Source: an uncultured cyanobacterium | Lineage (GTDB): Bacteria; Cyanobacteriota; Cyanobacteriia; Phormidesmidales; Phormidesmidaceae | Length of the DNA stretch: 9,844 nucleotides | Assembly (NCBI GenBank): GCA_938029995.1 | Contig: CALHGI010000405.1 | Location: forward strand, 1-9,844 | Reading direction: 5' to 3' | In this document: one piece after another, positions 1-6,429 of the stretch | Numbering within the stretch: the stretch's first letter is position 1 | Layout of the letters: every line of letters begins with the position of its first letter | Notes under the pieces: generated by a model | What the model was told of the DNA's origin: nothing | The model's input: the letters and a program-made list of their open reading frames with translations, nothing else | Database searches by the model: none | Made by a program: the position numbers and the translations under genes

Positions 1-269
1 ATAAGCAACAAAATTCCTATTTTAAAATATTGCAATTGTTTCACCCAATACCGGTGTTAGGGGGTAAGACAGTGTTTGCAATAGCTTGATGGTTATTATA
101 TCTACAGCTAGAACACTTGTCGGGGCATTACTCAATGTCGAGATAAAACATATCGCAATAGATACTTCTCCAAACTTGAGATAGGAGAACAATCAAATTA
201 TTTTATTGCTCTAAAGTCAATGCTATTTAAAATTTTCCAGCTAGATCAACAGTACTGAAAAACCGTTAG
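1..269. other. AT-rich non-coding tail, no gene seen
   Basis: I find no credible coding region here on either strand. The only structures seen are a weak inverted repeat, TTCTCC (166-171) with GGAGAA (184-189), and an extra copy of the GTACTG word at 252 that also occurs in the terminator stem at 278. Together with 308-481, it makes a stretch of about 480 nt without a gene after hsdR. Confidence 0.6.
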
Positions 270-307
270 TTAAAAATGTACTGATGAAAAGCAATGTACA
301 TCAGTAC
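270..307 (-). terminator. Probable rho-independent terminator downstream of hsdR
   Basis: GTACTGATG (278-286) and CATCAGTAC (299-307) form a perfect 9-bp stem with a 12-nt loop. Read on the minus strand, the stem is followed by ATTTTTA, the expected U-run. It lies about 175 nt past the hsdR stop, consistent with the end of the hsdM-S-R transcript. The stem has only four G/C pairs, so strength is uncertain. Confidence 0.5.
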
Positions 308-312
308 GAAAG

Positions 313-341
313 CTTCCGATTTCCTTTAAGGAAGTTGAAAC
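313..341 (+). repeat. Solitary CRISPR-repeat-like element
   Basis: CTTCC (313-317) pairs with GGAAG (330-334), an inner TTCCTT/AAGGAA (321-333) forms an alternative tighter hairpin, and the element ends in GTTGAAAC. A short stem followed by TTGAAAC at the 3' end is the pattern of many cyanobacterial CRISPR repeats. No second copy lies one spacer length away on either side and no cas gene is in the window, so this is at most an orphan repeat. Confidence 0.3.
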
Positions 342-366
342 AGCATTTTTCTTTCACTATTTTTAA

Positions 367-384
367 TTGAAATCAAGATTTCAA
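367..384. repeat. Perfect 18-nt palindrome downstream of hsdR
   Basis: TTGAAATC and GATTTCAA (8-bp arms) are separated by AA. The site lies about 100 nt past the hsdR stop, with no U-run on either strand, so it is not an obvious terminator. It could be a protein-binding site or a remnant of a mobile element end. Confidence 0.45.
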
Positions 385-481
385 GTCTAAATGCCAACAA
401 AAAAAGGGTCAAACATCGTCTTAACTGCAACTTCCCAGAAGTTAGCTCAGTCTATGGACTTGTCATCCACCAAATCAAATT

Positions 482-3400
482 CTAGGCAGCCTCAAAATAA
501 GGTGAGGGCAAAGTAGGATAAACGCGAAAGACATGCTGAAATACATCCTCGACTCTATCCTGGACATCATCGTCGGTGTAGCTATCGACGGGTAGACCCC
601 AAAGGAAGTCGTGGATGGTTATTTTGACCCCGTCGCGGGTGGCTTCCTTGTCTTTCCATTGGTGGATATTTAATTTCTCACTTTTCAGATGTTGTAGCAA
701 TTCCACAGCGACTTGTTTGATGCGTTTAATATCGGCAGGTTTTAGATCAGGCTTCATCAGTAGGTCATAGATGGCCAAAGACTCTGGATCGAGCCCTTCA
801 CGAATATGTCGTTTTTCCTCTTCATCCAGACCTTGGACGAGCTTCATTAAGGCTTCAAACGTGGCCTCAATCGTAAATCGGTCTTTTTCGTCGTTGTATT
901 CAGCAACAATTTCTTCGTAGCGTTGCTGGAAATCAGTTCGCAGTGGGTTTTGAGCGAGTAGGCGCTGGAGTTGAGTGTCAATTGCCTGCCTTAGGTTTTG
1001 AACAGTGGTGCGTTGAGTTGAACTGCGGGCAAACTCAGCTCGCAACCGCTCAAAATCAATTTGGCTTATGTCGTATAGGGTTGCATCCTCAGTGTCTTCT
1101 GCGGATTGCACAACAATGGCGTCATCCACAATCTCATGGAGCTGCCGGATAATCTCGGAAATGTCGGCTTGTTCGCGATCCTTTAGCAGAGACTTATAGA
1201 TAATATTGATAGCATCGCGGTCTTGGCGATAGGTGTTAACGCTGCGATGGTTAATGCAAGCTTTGAATTTCTTGAACACCTGGCGGCACATAATCTCAAA
1301 ATGCTTGCGAGTTTCATCATTCTGATTGGCCGCTTCTTTAGCCGCATTGATAGCCCTAATGCGATCAAATCCACTGGCCCCAGTGATGGCTTCTAAAGTG
1401 GCATTGTGTTTACTTAAGAAGGTTCGCACTAATAAGATCGCCTCGGCCAATTCTTCTAGGAGTTCTTCCTCGGGTTTGGCTGGGTCAATCTCCTGATTAC
1501 CACCTGGGCCACCGTGGCTAATATCAGCGTGGCCTGCAAAGGTGGCCAATGCCCGTCTCAGATTTTTAAGGATGCCGCAATAGTCAATAATCAGACCATT
1601 ATTTTTGCCTTCAAAGACTCGGTTGGCGCGGGCGATCGCCTGCATCAGTGTATGGGCTTTGAGGGGCTTGTCCAGGTAGAGATGGCTAAGGCTGGGGCAA
1701 TCAAATCCCGTCAGCCACATGGCACAGACAATCGCAATTCGATAGGGATGCTCTGGTTGCTTAAATGCCAACTCTAGGTCAATGCGTTTACCTTCTTCGA
1801 GCTCAAAGCCTTCCTTGATTAATTGTCGGTGGGGTTCAATGTCTAAGCCTCTGTTTCGGAACTTTTCGACTTCACCCTGCTCTTCGCTGATCACCACAGC
1901 GGCAAGGGTCTCTTTCATCCATTCAATTTGGCGTCGCTGGTAGATCTCTGCTTGCTCATCACTGGCAAAAGATAGGGCAGCTTCCAGCTCTTGAATCTTG
2001 AGTTGCCAATGTTTGAGAATCAGGCCATGCATCTTGACACAGGTGGGTTTGTCCAGGCAAACAAACATGGCTTTCCCAGACTCCCAGGCCTTGGCGTAGT
2101 GGTTGACGAAGTCAGCAGCAATCGGTTCTAGGTGAGTGTCGGCGGTCACGATGTGATAGTCACGCCTTAGATCTCTTTCAAGGCGCTGGTGCACATCGAC
2201 ATCTTCGATTTCCAGCTCTTCTATCTTGGCGGCGATCCGTTCGTTGACATCATTGGTGGCAATGTCTAATCGGTCACCCCGAGCGTCGTAATAGAGGGGA
2301 ACTGTGGCTTTGTCCTCTACGGCTCGTTGGAAATCGTAGGTGGAGATATAGTCCCCAAACACCCTGCGGGTGATTTCGTCATCTTGAAATAGCGGGGTGC
2401 CGGTAAAGCCGATATAACTAGCGTTGGGTAAGGCATTGCGCATATTGAGAGACAGGTCACCATACTGAGTGCGGTGGGCTTCATCCGTCACCACAATGAT
2501 GTCATCGCGGGAGTTATAGGGCTTGTCTGGATCAACAATCTGGTTAAATTTTTGCACTAGGGTGAAGATGTAGGCCTTGTGTTCTCCCAGGAGTGTCTTG
2601 AGGTGCTGACCCGTTCGAGGTCGGCAGGGATCGATATCGTTGTTGACAAGGCCGCATCCGGCAAAGGTTTTGTAGATTTGACTGTCCAAATCGTCTCGGT
2701 CTGTACAAACGAGAAAGGTAAATTGTCCGCTCAGTTTCCGGTGGACTTTACGGGTAAAGAACGCCATGGAATAGCTTTTACCTGAACCTTGGGTATGCCA
2801 GAAGACGCCTAGTTTACCGTCTCGTTCTTTGCGCGCTTGGACCGCTTCGATGGCTTTGTTTACGCCCAGGTATTGGTGATTGCGGGCCACAATTTTGGTG
2901 GTTTTACCGGAGGAGTTATCGAAGAGGATAAAGTTTTCAAACAGATCCATAAAGGTCTGCTTGTTACACACCCCCATCAGCAGAGTTTCCATATTCACCC
3001 GGCCTTGTTCATCCTCCGCCAGGCGTTTCCATTCATGAAAAAACTCGAACCGAGTTTTTGGGGAGGCCCCAATTAGGGCATCTATACCGTTGGCAAGAAT
3101 GATAAAGGCGTTGTGGTGGAACAGATGGGGGACGGTTTCTCGATAATCAGCAAGGTTGCCATCGTAGGCAGCCCGAATATCTTTGTTGACGTTCTTTAGC
3201 TCCATAAACAGTAGGGGAATGCCGTTGACGAAGCCCATAACATCGGCGCGGCGGCGGTAGAGTGGACCATGGATCCAAAATTCACGCACTGCGAGGAAGT
3301 GGTTGTTGGCAGGATTTTTGTAATCAAAGACTTTGAGACGTTTGGGGACCTGTTCACCTTGGTCGTTGCGACAGCTCACTTGAACGCCTTCTTTGAAGAG

Positions 3401-3685
3401 TTTGTATTTGTCTTGGTTCGTGGAAATTAAGGTTTGACTGGTGCTGATTTCGGTAATTTGGCGGATGGCGTCCCGGTAGGCTGAAACGGGGAGACCGGGA
3501 TTAAATTCTCTCAGTTTAGTGTTGAGGTAACGTTTGAGGATGACTTCTTTATCGTTGGTGCGGCCTAGGAGACCGTTATCGCCAAAGGTTTCTTTGTAAG
3601 CGTAGATGCTTTCCCAGCCGAGGCAATCGCGGAGGTAGTCAGCGGTGGTTTGTTGGACGAGATTGTCTTCGTTATATTGGCTCAT
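482..3685 (-). CDS. hsdR: Type I restriction enzyme R subunit (HsdR), ATP-dependent translocase/endonuclease
   Basis: Motor and nuclease subunit of a Type I R-M complex: it joins the M2S methyltransferase, pumps unmethylated DNA using ATP and cuts at a distance. The 1067 residues are full length for the family. The N-terminal nuclease domain (about 1-250) shows the PD-(D/E)xK core as D148 and E162-L-K164. The SF2 helicase part has Walker A HTQGSGKS (297-304), DEAH (401-404), TGTP (428-431), TGFD (659-662) and motif VI QAIARANR (682-689). The C-terminal third is mostly helical and charged, as expected for the region that binds the methyltransferase. The ATG overlaps the hsdS stop as ATGA, and a GGAG lies about 10 nt upstream inside hsdS, so translation is probably coupled. 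No frameshift or lost motif is visible. Seen: motifs and overlap. Known: subunit role. Inferred: it is inactive here if HsdM is not made. Confidence 0.97.
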   Translation of the reverse strand: MSQYNEDNLVQQTTADYLRDCLGWESIYAYKETFGDNGLLGRTNDKEVILKRYLNTKLREFNPGLPVSAYRDAIRQITEISTSQTLISTNQDKYKLFKEGVQVSCRNDQGEQVPKRLKVFDYKNPANNHFLAVREFWIHGPLYRRRADVMGFVNGIPLLFMELKNVNKDIRAAYDGNLADYRETVPHLFHHNAFIILANGIDALIGASPKTRFEFFHEWKRLAEDEQGRVNMETLLMGVCNKQTFMDLFENFILFDNSSGKTTKIVARNHQYLGVNKAIEAVQARKERDGKLGVFWHTQGSGKSYSMAFFTRKVHRKLSGQFTFLVCTDRDDLDSQIYKTFAGCGLVNNDIDPCRPRTGQHLKTLLGEHKAYIFTLVQKFNQIVDPDKPYNSRDDIIVVTDEAHRTQYGDLSLNMRNALPNASYIGFTGTPLFQDDEITRRVFGDYISTYDFQRAVEDKATVPLYYDARGDRLDIATNDVNERIAAKIEELEIEDVDVHQRLERDLRRDYHIVTADTHLEPIAADFVNHYAKAWESGKAMFVCLDKPTCVKMHGLILKHWQLKIQELEAALSFASDEQAEIYQRRQIEWMKETLAAVVISEEQGEVEKFRNRGLDIEPHRQLIKEGFELEEGKRIDLELAFKQPEHPYRIAIVCAMWLTGFDCPSLSHLYLDKPLKAHTLMQAIARANRVFEGKNNGLIIDYCGILKNLRRALATFAGHADISHGGPGGNQEIDPAKPEEELLEELAEAILLVRTFLSKHNATLEAITGASGFDRIRAINAAKEAANQNDETRKHFEIMCRQVFKKFKACINHRSVNTYRQDRDAINIIYKSLLKDREQADISEIIRQLHEIVDDAIVVQSAEDTEDATLYDISQIDFERLRAEFARSSTQRTTVQNLRQAIDTQLQRLLAQNPLRTDFQQRYEEIVAEYNDEKDRFTIEATFEALMKLVQGLDEEEKRHIREGLDPESLAIYDLLMKPDLKPADIKRIKQVAVELLQHLKSEKLNIHQWKDKEATRDGVKITIHDFLWGLPVDSYTDDDVQDRVEDVFQHVFRVYPTLPSPYFEAA
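1632..1639. other. HIP1 octamer GCGATCGC
   Basis: One of three exact GCGATCGC palindromes in the window (also 6681-6688 and 8827-8834). This word is strongly over-represented in many cyanobacterial genomes, and three in under 10 kb is well above chance at this base composition. All three fall inside genes (hsdR, hsdM and the methylase-specificity fusion), which suggests those genes have resided in cyanobacterial hosts. Confidence 0.8.
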
Positions 3686-4929
3686 ACGGTTATTTCTCCG
3701 TTCATGAGACGAGGGAGGAGGAGGTCTCTGGCTTCAGCAAGCCTCAGATTAGTACACAGCAGATTTTGGCATTGTGTGTTTAAATCTCCTACAAACTCAT
3801 CAAACTTTTTCAAAAGAGCACTCTTGTTGTACGGGGGGGAAAGGGGTTTATATGAGAGGATTTTTTTGGGGGAAGTATGTTTGACTGAAGTCCCGGAAGC
3901 AGAACCCTGAACGTAGCTTCTGTATCGAAAATCCTTAAACATCTCGCATAGAAAAAATCGATAAAAAGGCATGCCTTCTTTGGGATTAACTTTGCCCAGC
4001 CGCTGATTATGTAAGAACAGCAGGTCATTTAGTTCTGGCACTAATAAGGGGTAGCCTAACGTGTCGCTTGATTTACTCAGATCTGTCATCGTGATAAGCA
4101 AGTCGTCTTTTCCTAAAACAAACTCCTCACTTAAAGAGGCTTCTTCAGAGTAGTACTTTAATTTTTCAATCTTTATACCCCCACCTACTTTAAAGTTTCC
4201 TGGTGTTAATAGAATTCGAGAAGTTGGTTCCTCCATGAAGAATTCACCTTTAAAGGCGAATCCATGCTTAATCGAAATGATGGAATTTAGATCCAGAGGC
4301 TCCCAGCCGTCTGGTACGCCATCCACAATTTGTACATGCTCATGCCCTGGGAAGCGCAGATGAACAAACCATTCCTTGTAGAGAAGACGAGCGGACTGCT
4401 CTAGTAGCTGAATTCGGCGGCGGTTGTTTTCGATGAGGTCATCATATGAAGAAAGTATGTTAGCAATACGCTCTTGGAGTGGAATAGAAGGAAACTTAAT
4501 TTCAACCTTGGCTAAATTTTGTCGAGGAAGGTGTTTTATTGTTGCCCCCGTAAAAAGTGGTGCAAAGCCCCCACTTTTGCCCATATGAAGGAATGAGTAG
4601 TATAAGAACCGGTAGTCTAGAGATTCATTGGGCCTAATTCGATGTAAAGCCTTCTGAATCATCATTCCTGGTTTTTGTTCTTTCCAAATTGCACATCTGC
4701 CTGGTTCACCTCCTTCGCACATTACAATATCACCGTACTTAAGACCGTATCTATCGAGTTCATGTTGTTCAAACCGCATTTGACGAAGATTGTCCAAATT
4801 GAACTCTCCCCATCGGACATTTACATTTGCTAGATAAGGTAGGAAGTCGCCTTTATTCTTACGTTGATCCAGCATTTTCCCTAAGCAAAAGTCCGCTACT
4901 TCTTCTAGACATTGCTTACTCCAACTCAT
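3682..4929 (-). CDS. hsdS: Type I restriction-modification specificity subunit (HsdS)
   Basis: DNA-recognition subunit that sets the split target of the Type I complex. At 415 residues it has the usual two-repeat plan. TRD1 covers about 1-150 and ends in TGATIKHL (127-134) and IPLQERIANILSSYDDLIENN. A central conserved helix runs to about 190. TRD2 covers about 209-370 and contains the parallel SGTSVKHTSPKKI (345-357). A C-terminal conserved helix ends in RDLLLPRLMNGEI (401-413). The start ATG has AAGGAA about 10 nt upstream. It overlaps, as ATGA, the stop of a decayed hsdM end, and its own stop overlaps hsdR in the same way. The TRD-coding stretches look richer in A+T than the conserved helices, as expected where TRDs are exchanged by recombination. 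Near the 3' end the coding strand has C7 (3833-3839) and C5A7 (3861-3872) runs that could slip. The target sequence cannot be read from the protein by eye. Confidence 0.96.
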   Translation of the reverse strand: MSWSKQCLEEVADFCLGKMLDQRKNKGDFLPYLANVNVRWGEFNLDNLRQMRFEQHELDRYGLKYGDIVMCEGGEPGRCAIWKEQKPGMMIQKALHRIRPNESLDYRFLYYSFLHMGKSGGFAPLFTGATIKHLPRQNLAKVEIKFPSIPLQERIANILSSYDDLIENNRRRIQLLEQSARLLYKEWFVHLRFPGHEHVQIVDGVPDGWEPLDLNSIISIKHGFAFKGEFFMEEPTSRILLTPGNFKVGGGIKIEKLKYYSEEASLSEEFVLGKDDLLITMTDLSKSSDTLGYPLLVPELNDLLFLHNQRLGKVNPKEGMPFYRFFLCEMFKDFRYRSYVQGSASGTSVKHTSPKKILSYKPLSPPYNKSALLKKFDEFVGDLNTQCQNLLCTNLRLAEARDLLLPRLMNGEITV

Positions 4930-5172
4930 ATTCGAATTTCCTTAAGGTTTTGTTCGGTTGCGGTTACTAATCCGATGCTTTTTTTGCTTGGACTCTCTAG
5001 CATTCAATAAATATTGCGTAGGTCTTCTTTAGTATCAAGATCTTCATTATTCTTTCGGCAAGAATAGTGCTTGTTTATGGAAATAGCTCATCTGTTTGAG
5101 TTGCCTGATGGCTACTTGAAGGATGCCATCGGCACTGATGCTAACTTTTTTTGGCTCATTAACTAATGTCAT
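4926..5172 (-). pseudogene. Decayed 3' end of a second hsdM copy, directly upstream of hsdS
   Basis: Three short pieces in different frames match, in order, the C-terminal part of the HsdM encoded at 5842-6429. Piece 1 (in a 41-codon ORF at 5047-5172) reads VAIRQLKQMSYFHKQALF, against MAVEQLKQVRYFHKQAFW. Piece 2 (around 5000-5045, another frame) reads EDLDTKEDLRNIY, against EDFDFEEALREIH. Piece 3 (4926-4979) reads SIGLVTATEQNLKEIRI and then stops, against AVGLAGKIAQNFKELGI at the true HsdM terminus. About 50 residues between pieces 1 and 2 are missing, and stops separate the pieces. At DNA level 5068-5103 matches 6106-6141 with 3 mismatches in 36. The final TGA overlaps the hsdS ATG as ATGA, the arrangement of an intact hsdM-hsdS junction. 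The first 15 or so residues of the 41-codon ORF have no visible HsdM match. It may be translated, but I infer no function. Confidence 0.8.
5068..5103. repeat. 36-nt direct repeat, copy 1 (shared with 6106-6141)
   Basis: This block matches 6106-6141 at 33 of 36 positions in the same orientation. It codes for the QLKQ..YFHKQA segment of HsdM in both places. One copy lies in the frameshifted hsdM, the other in the decayed hsdM end beside hsdS. The two copies bracket the toxin-antitoxin pair. This marks a partial duplication, or recombination between two related hsdM genes. Confidence 0.85.
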
Positions 5173-5211
5173 AACCTAGTTATATAGATTGGGATAAAGC
5201 CCTCCGTAACT

Positions 5212-5582
5212 TCATTCTTCGGATTCTGTCACTCGGATGGCCAGCTTGAAGGTTTTAATTATATTCACGTTTGGGACTTGTTTATCGTTGGTCATTAGTA
5301 CTGCATTTTTGACCGAAGTATGGCATCAGGTATTTTCAGACGATGCTGACGACGAAGCAAGATTGTCTGTTGGGTAATATCAGCATCTAAAGTGACCCAG
5401 TGAAAATCATTGAGGTGATCTCGGATCAGGGCCTTGTTTTCTTTGCTTAAGCTAGGAAATGAAAGCAGTTCTATTTCCGTAATCACGGAATACCCCAACA
5501 CCTTCTAAGGAATTGGATCGGCTAATTGACCGTTAAACAGCAGAATAAAAATATTCGTATCAATCAGATAGTCAATCTTCAT
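5212..5582 (-). pseudogene. PIN-domain (VapC-type) toxin, broken by a nonsense codon and a frameshift
   Basis: VapC-type toxins are PIN-fold RNases that use a cluster of acidic residues. Reading from ATG at 5582, the start LIDTNIFILLFNGQ is a classic PIN N-terminus with the first catalytic Asp at codon 8. An in-frame TAG (5507-5505) falls at codon 26. The same frame then continues with SVITEIELLSF, carrying the second acidic site, and with RLKIPDAI, carrying the third (about codon 86). Just after DAI the frame is lost and stops at 5295. The ending NAVLMTNDKQ, with the final Asp, resumes in another frame and runs to TGA at 5214-5212. About ten nucleotides appear deleted at that junction. The longest open piece (5295-5501) has a GTG start but lacks the first Asp and the C-terminus, so it should not be an active RNase. 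The ATG lies 25 nt after the present antitoxin stop. Family assignment is confident; the VapC subgroup is not. Confidence 0.87.
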
Positions 5583-5607
5583 GCCACTCGTCTCTCATTT
5601 GCCGCTG

Positions 5608-5814
5608 CTAAGCCATAGCCTCTAACCCTGCAAAGGATTTGACCTGACCCACTAGCTCATTCAGGTAATGGTATCTCTCTACGGGCTCCCCACTTTTGTC
5701 CTGGGACTGCATCACTACAACCACCTGATGTTTGCCCGATTTAACATCTGCAGGTAGTTGAATCGTTAACCGCCGATCCTCAGCAATCTCGGCCTCAAGC
5801 TTTAGGGGCTTCAT
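5608..5814 (-). CDS. Antitoxin of the PIN-toxin pair, probably truncated by an in-frame TAG
   Basis: A 68-residue protein beginning MKPLKLEAEIAEDRRLTIQL. The N-terminal part looks like beta strands and is followed by a hydrophobic VVVVM strand and a helical tail. Small proteins of this kind occur directly upstream of PIN toxins in cyanobacteria, where they are expected to neutralise the toxin and repress the pair. The start ATG (5814) has AGAGG 7 nt upstream and lies 27 nt after the hsdM stop, so it could be co-transcribed with hsdM. After the TAG at 5610-5608 the same frame stays open for QRQMRDEWHED and ends in TGA at 5574-5572, overlapping the toxin ATG by 11 nt. That overlap is typical of intact pairs and suggests an ancestral 80-residue protein. 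Position next to the PIN remnant is the main support for function. I recognise no named DNA-binding fold. Confidence 0.7.
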   Translation of the reverse strand: MKPLKLEAEIAEDRRLTIQLPADVKSGKHQVVVVMQSQDKSGEPVERYHYLNELVGQVKSFAGLEAMA

Positions 5815-5841
5815 CTCATTACCTCTGCTATCAATTCCATT

Positions 5842-6429
5842 CTAAATACCCAATTCCTTAAAGTTTTGAGCAATTTTCCCTGCTAATCCAACGGCTTCTT
5901 TATTCAGCCCTGCTAGTTCTAAATGAATCTCTCGCAGAGCTTCTTCAAAATCAAAATCCTCATCCACCTCTTCTGGCGCAACTCCCACATAACGACCAGG
6001 GGTTAGGCTCCAGTCGTTGGCTTCGATCTTGGTTCGATCTACCAGGGCTACTAACCCTTCTACATCTCTGAGTTCCGCATCTGGGAACCGCTCTGCTAGC
6101 CAGAATGCTTGTTTATGGAAATAGCGCACCTGCTTGAGTTGTTCCACGGCCATCTGACGGTTGGTTTCAGCAGTTTTGCGTGCTTTAACCACTGCGCTTC
6201 GGTCCCACTTGTCGTTTTTGCGGGCATCTAGATCGGTGTCGCAGTAATCAATCATACGCACGGCTAATTTATAAGCCAAGTCCATTTGCTTGATTAGATC
6301 ACGGCTCGTCGTGGCCAAGGGGGCAAGTCGATCGATAGCAGTATGCAGTTCGGTGTTATTGGTGGCCGGTTCTTGATTCCAGGTTTTCTGTTCCTGCACG
6401 AGATTTCGATTGAAGGCCGCAACGTCCAT
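5842..6429 (-). CDS. hsdM: C-terminal part of the Type I methyltransferase HsdM, separated by a frameshift
   Basis: A 195-codon frame carrying the C-terminal helical region of HsdM. It includes LAYKLAVRMIDYCD, a charged central stretch, YFHKQAFWLAERFPDAE and the highly typical ending WSLTPGRYVGVAPEEVDEDF ... IAQNFKELGI. In Type I methyltransferases this region packs against HsdS and helps the M2S complex form. The frame differs by one nucleotide from the upstream hsdM frame and overlaps its out-of-frame tail (6356-6429). Its first ATG follows a TAG in the same frame immediately, and only a weak purine-rich stretch lies about 15 nt upstream. Independent translation would therefore depend on reinitiation or coupling. 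Removing one base near 6426-6427 would fuse it to the upstream frame as a protein of about 703 residues. Its stop is 27 nt from the antitoxin start. The ATG at 6429 is a convenience start, not a demonstrated one. Confidence 0.85.
   Translation of the reverse strand: MDVAAFNRNLVQEQKTWNQEPATNNTELHTAIDRLAPLATTSRDLIKQMDLAYKLAVRMIDYCDTDLDARKNDKWDRSAVVKARKTAETNRQMAVEQLKQVRYFHKQAFWLAERFPDAELRDVEGLVALVDRTKIEANDWSLTPGRYVGVAPEEVDEDFDFEEALREIHLELAGLNKEAVGLAGKIAQNFKELGI
6106..6141. repeat. 36-nt direct repeat, copy 2 (inside hsdM C-terminal region)
   Basis: Partner of the 5068-5103 block, with three mismatches. Similarity fades quickly on both sides at DNA level, although short protein-level matches continue further into the 3' end of hsdM. 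Confidence 0.85.

Noticed and set aside
313..385. A CRISPR array beginning at the repeat-like element
   Set aside because: The sequence one spacer length downstream (about 375-420) and upstream does not repeat the unit, so an array cannot be claimed.
1..481. tRNA or other structured RNA gene in the left tail
   Set aside because: No cloverleaf-like arrangement or conserved T-loop sequence is visible. Only simple hairpins are present.
3650..3910. Plus-strand open frame across the hsdS/hsdR junction
   Set aside because: It lies antisense to two clear genes joined by an ATGA overlap, has no family resemblance and no upstream ribosome site.
4930..5600. A transposon or insertion sequence between the toxin and hsdS
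   Set aside because: I found no transposase fragment and no terminal inverted repeats with target duplication. The content is explained by hsdM and PIN-toxin remnants.
5505..5610. Possible recoding of TAG as a sense codon, since both the antitoxin and the toxin carry in-frame TAG
   Set aside because: TAG is also the natural stop of hsdR, the hsdM C-terminal frame and the methylase-specificity gene, and the toxin carries an additional frameshift. Decay explains the data better.
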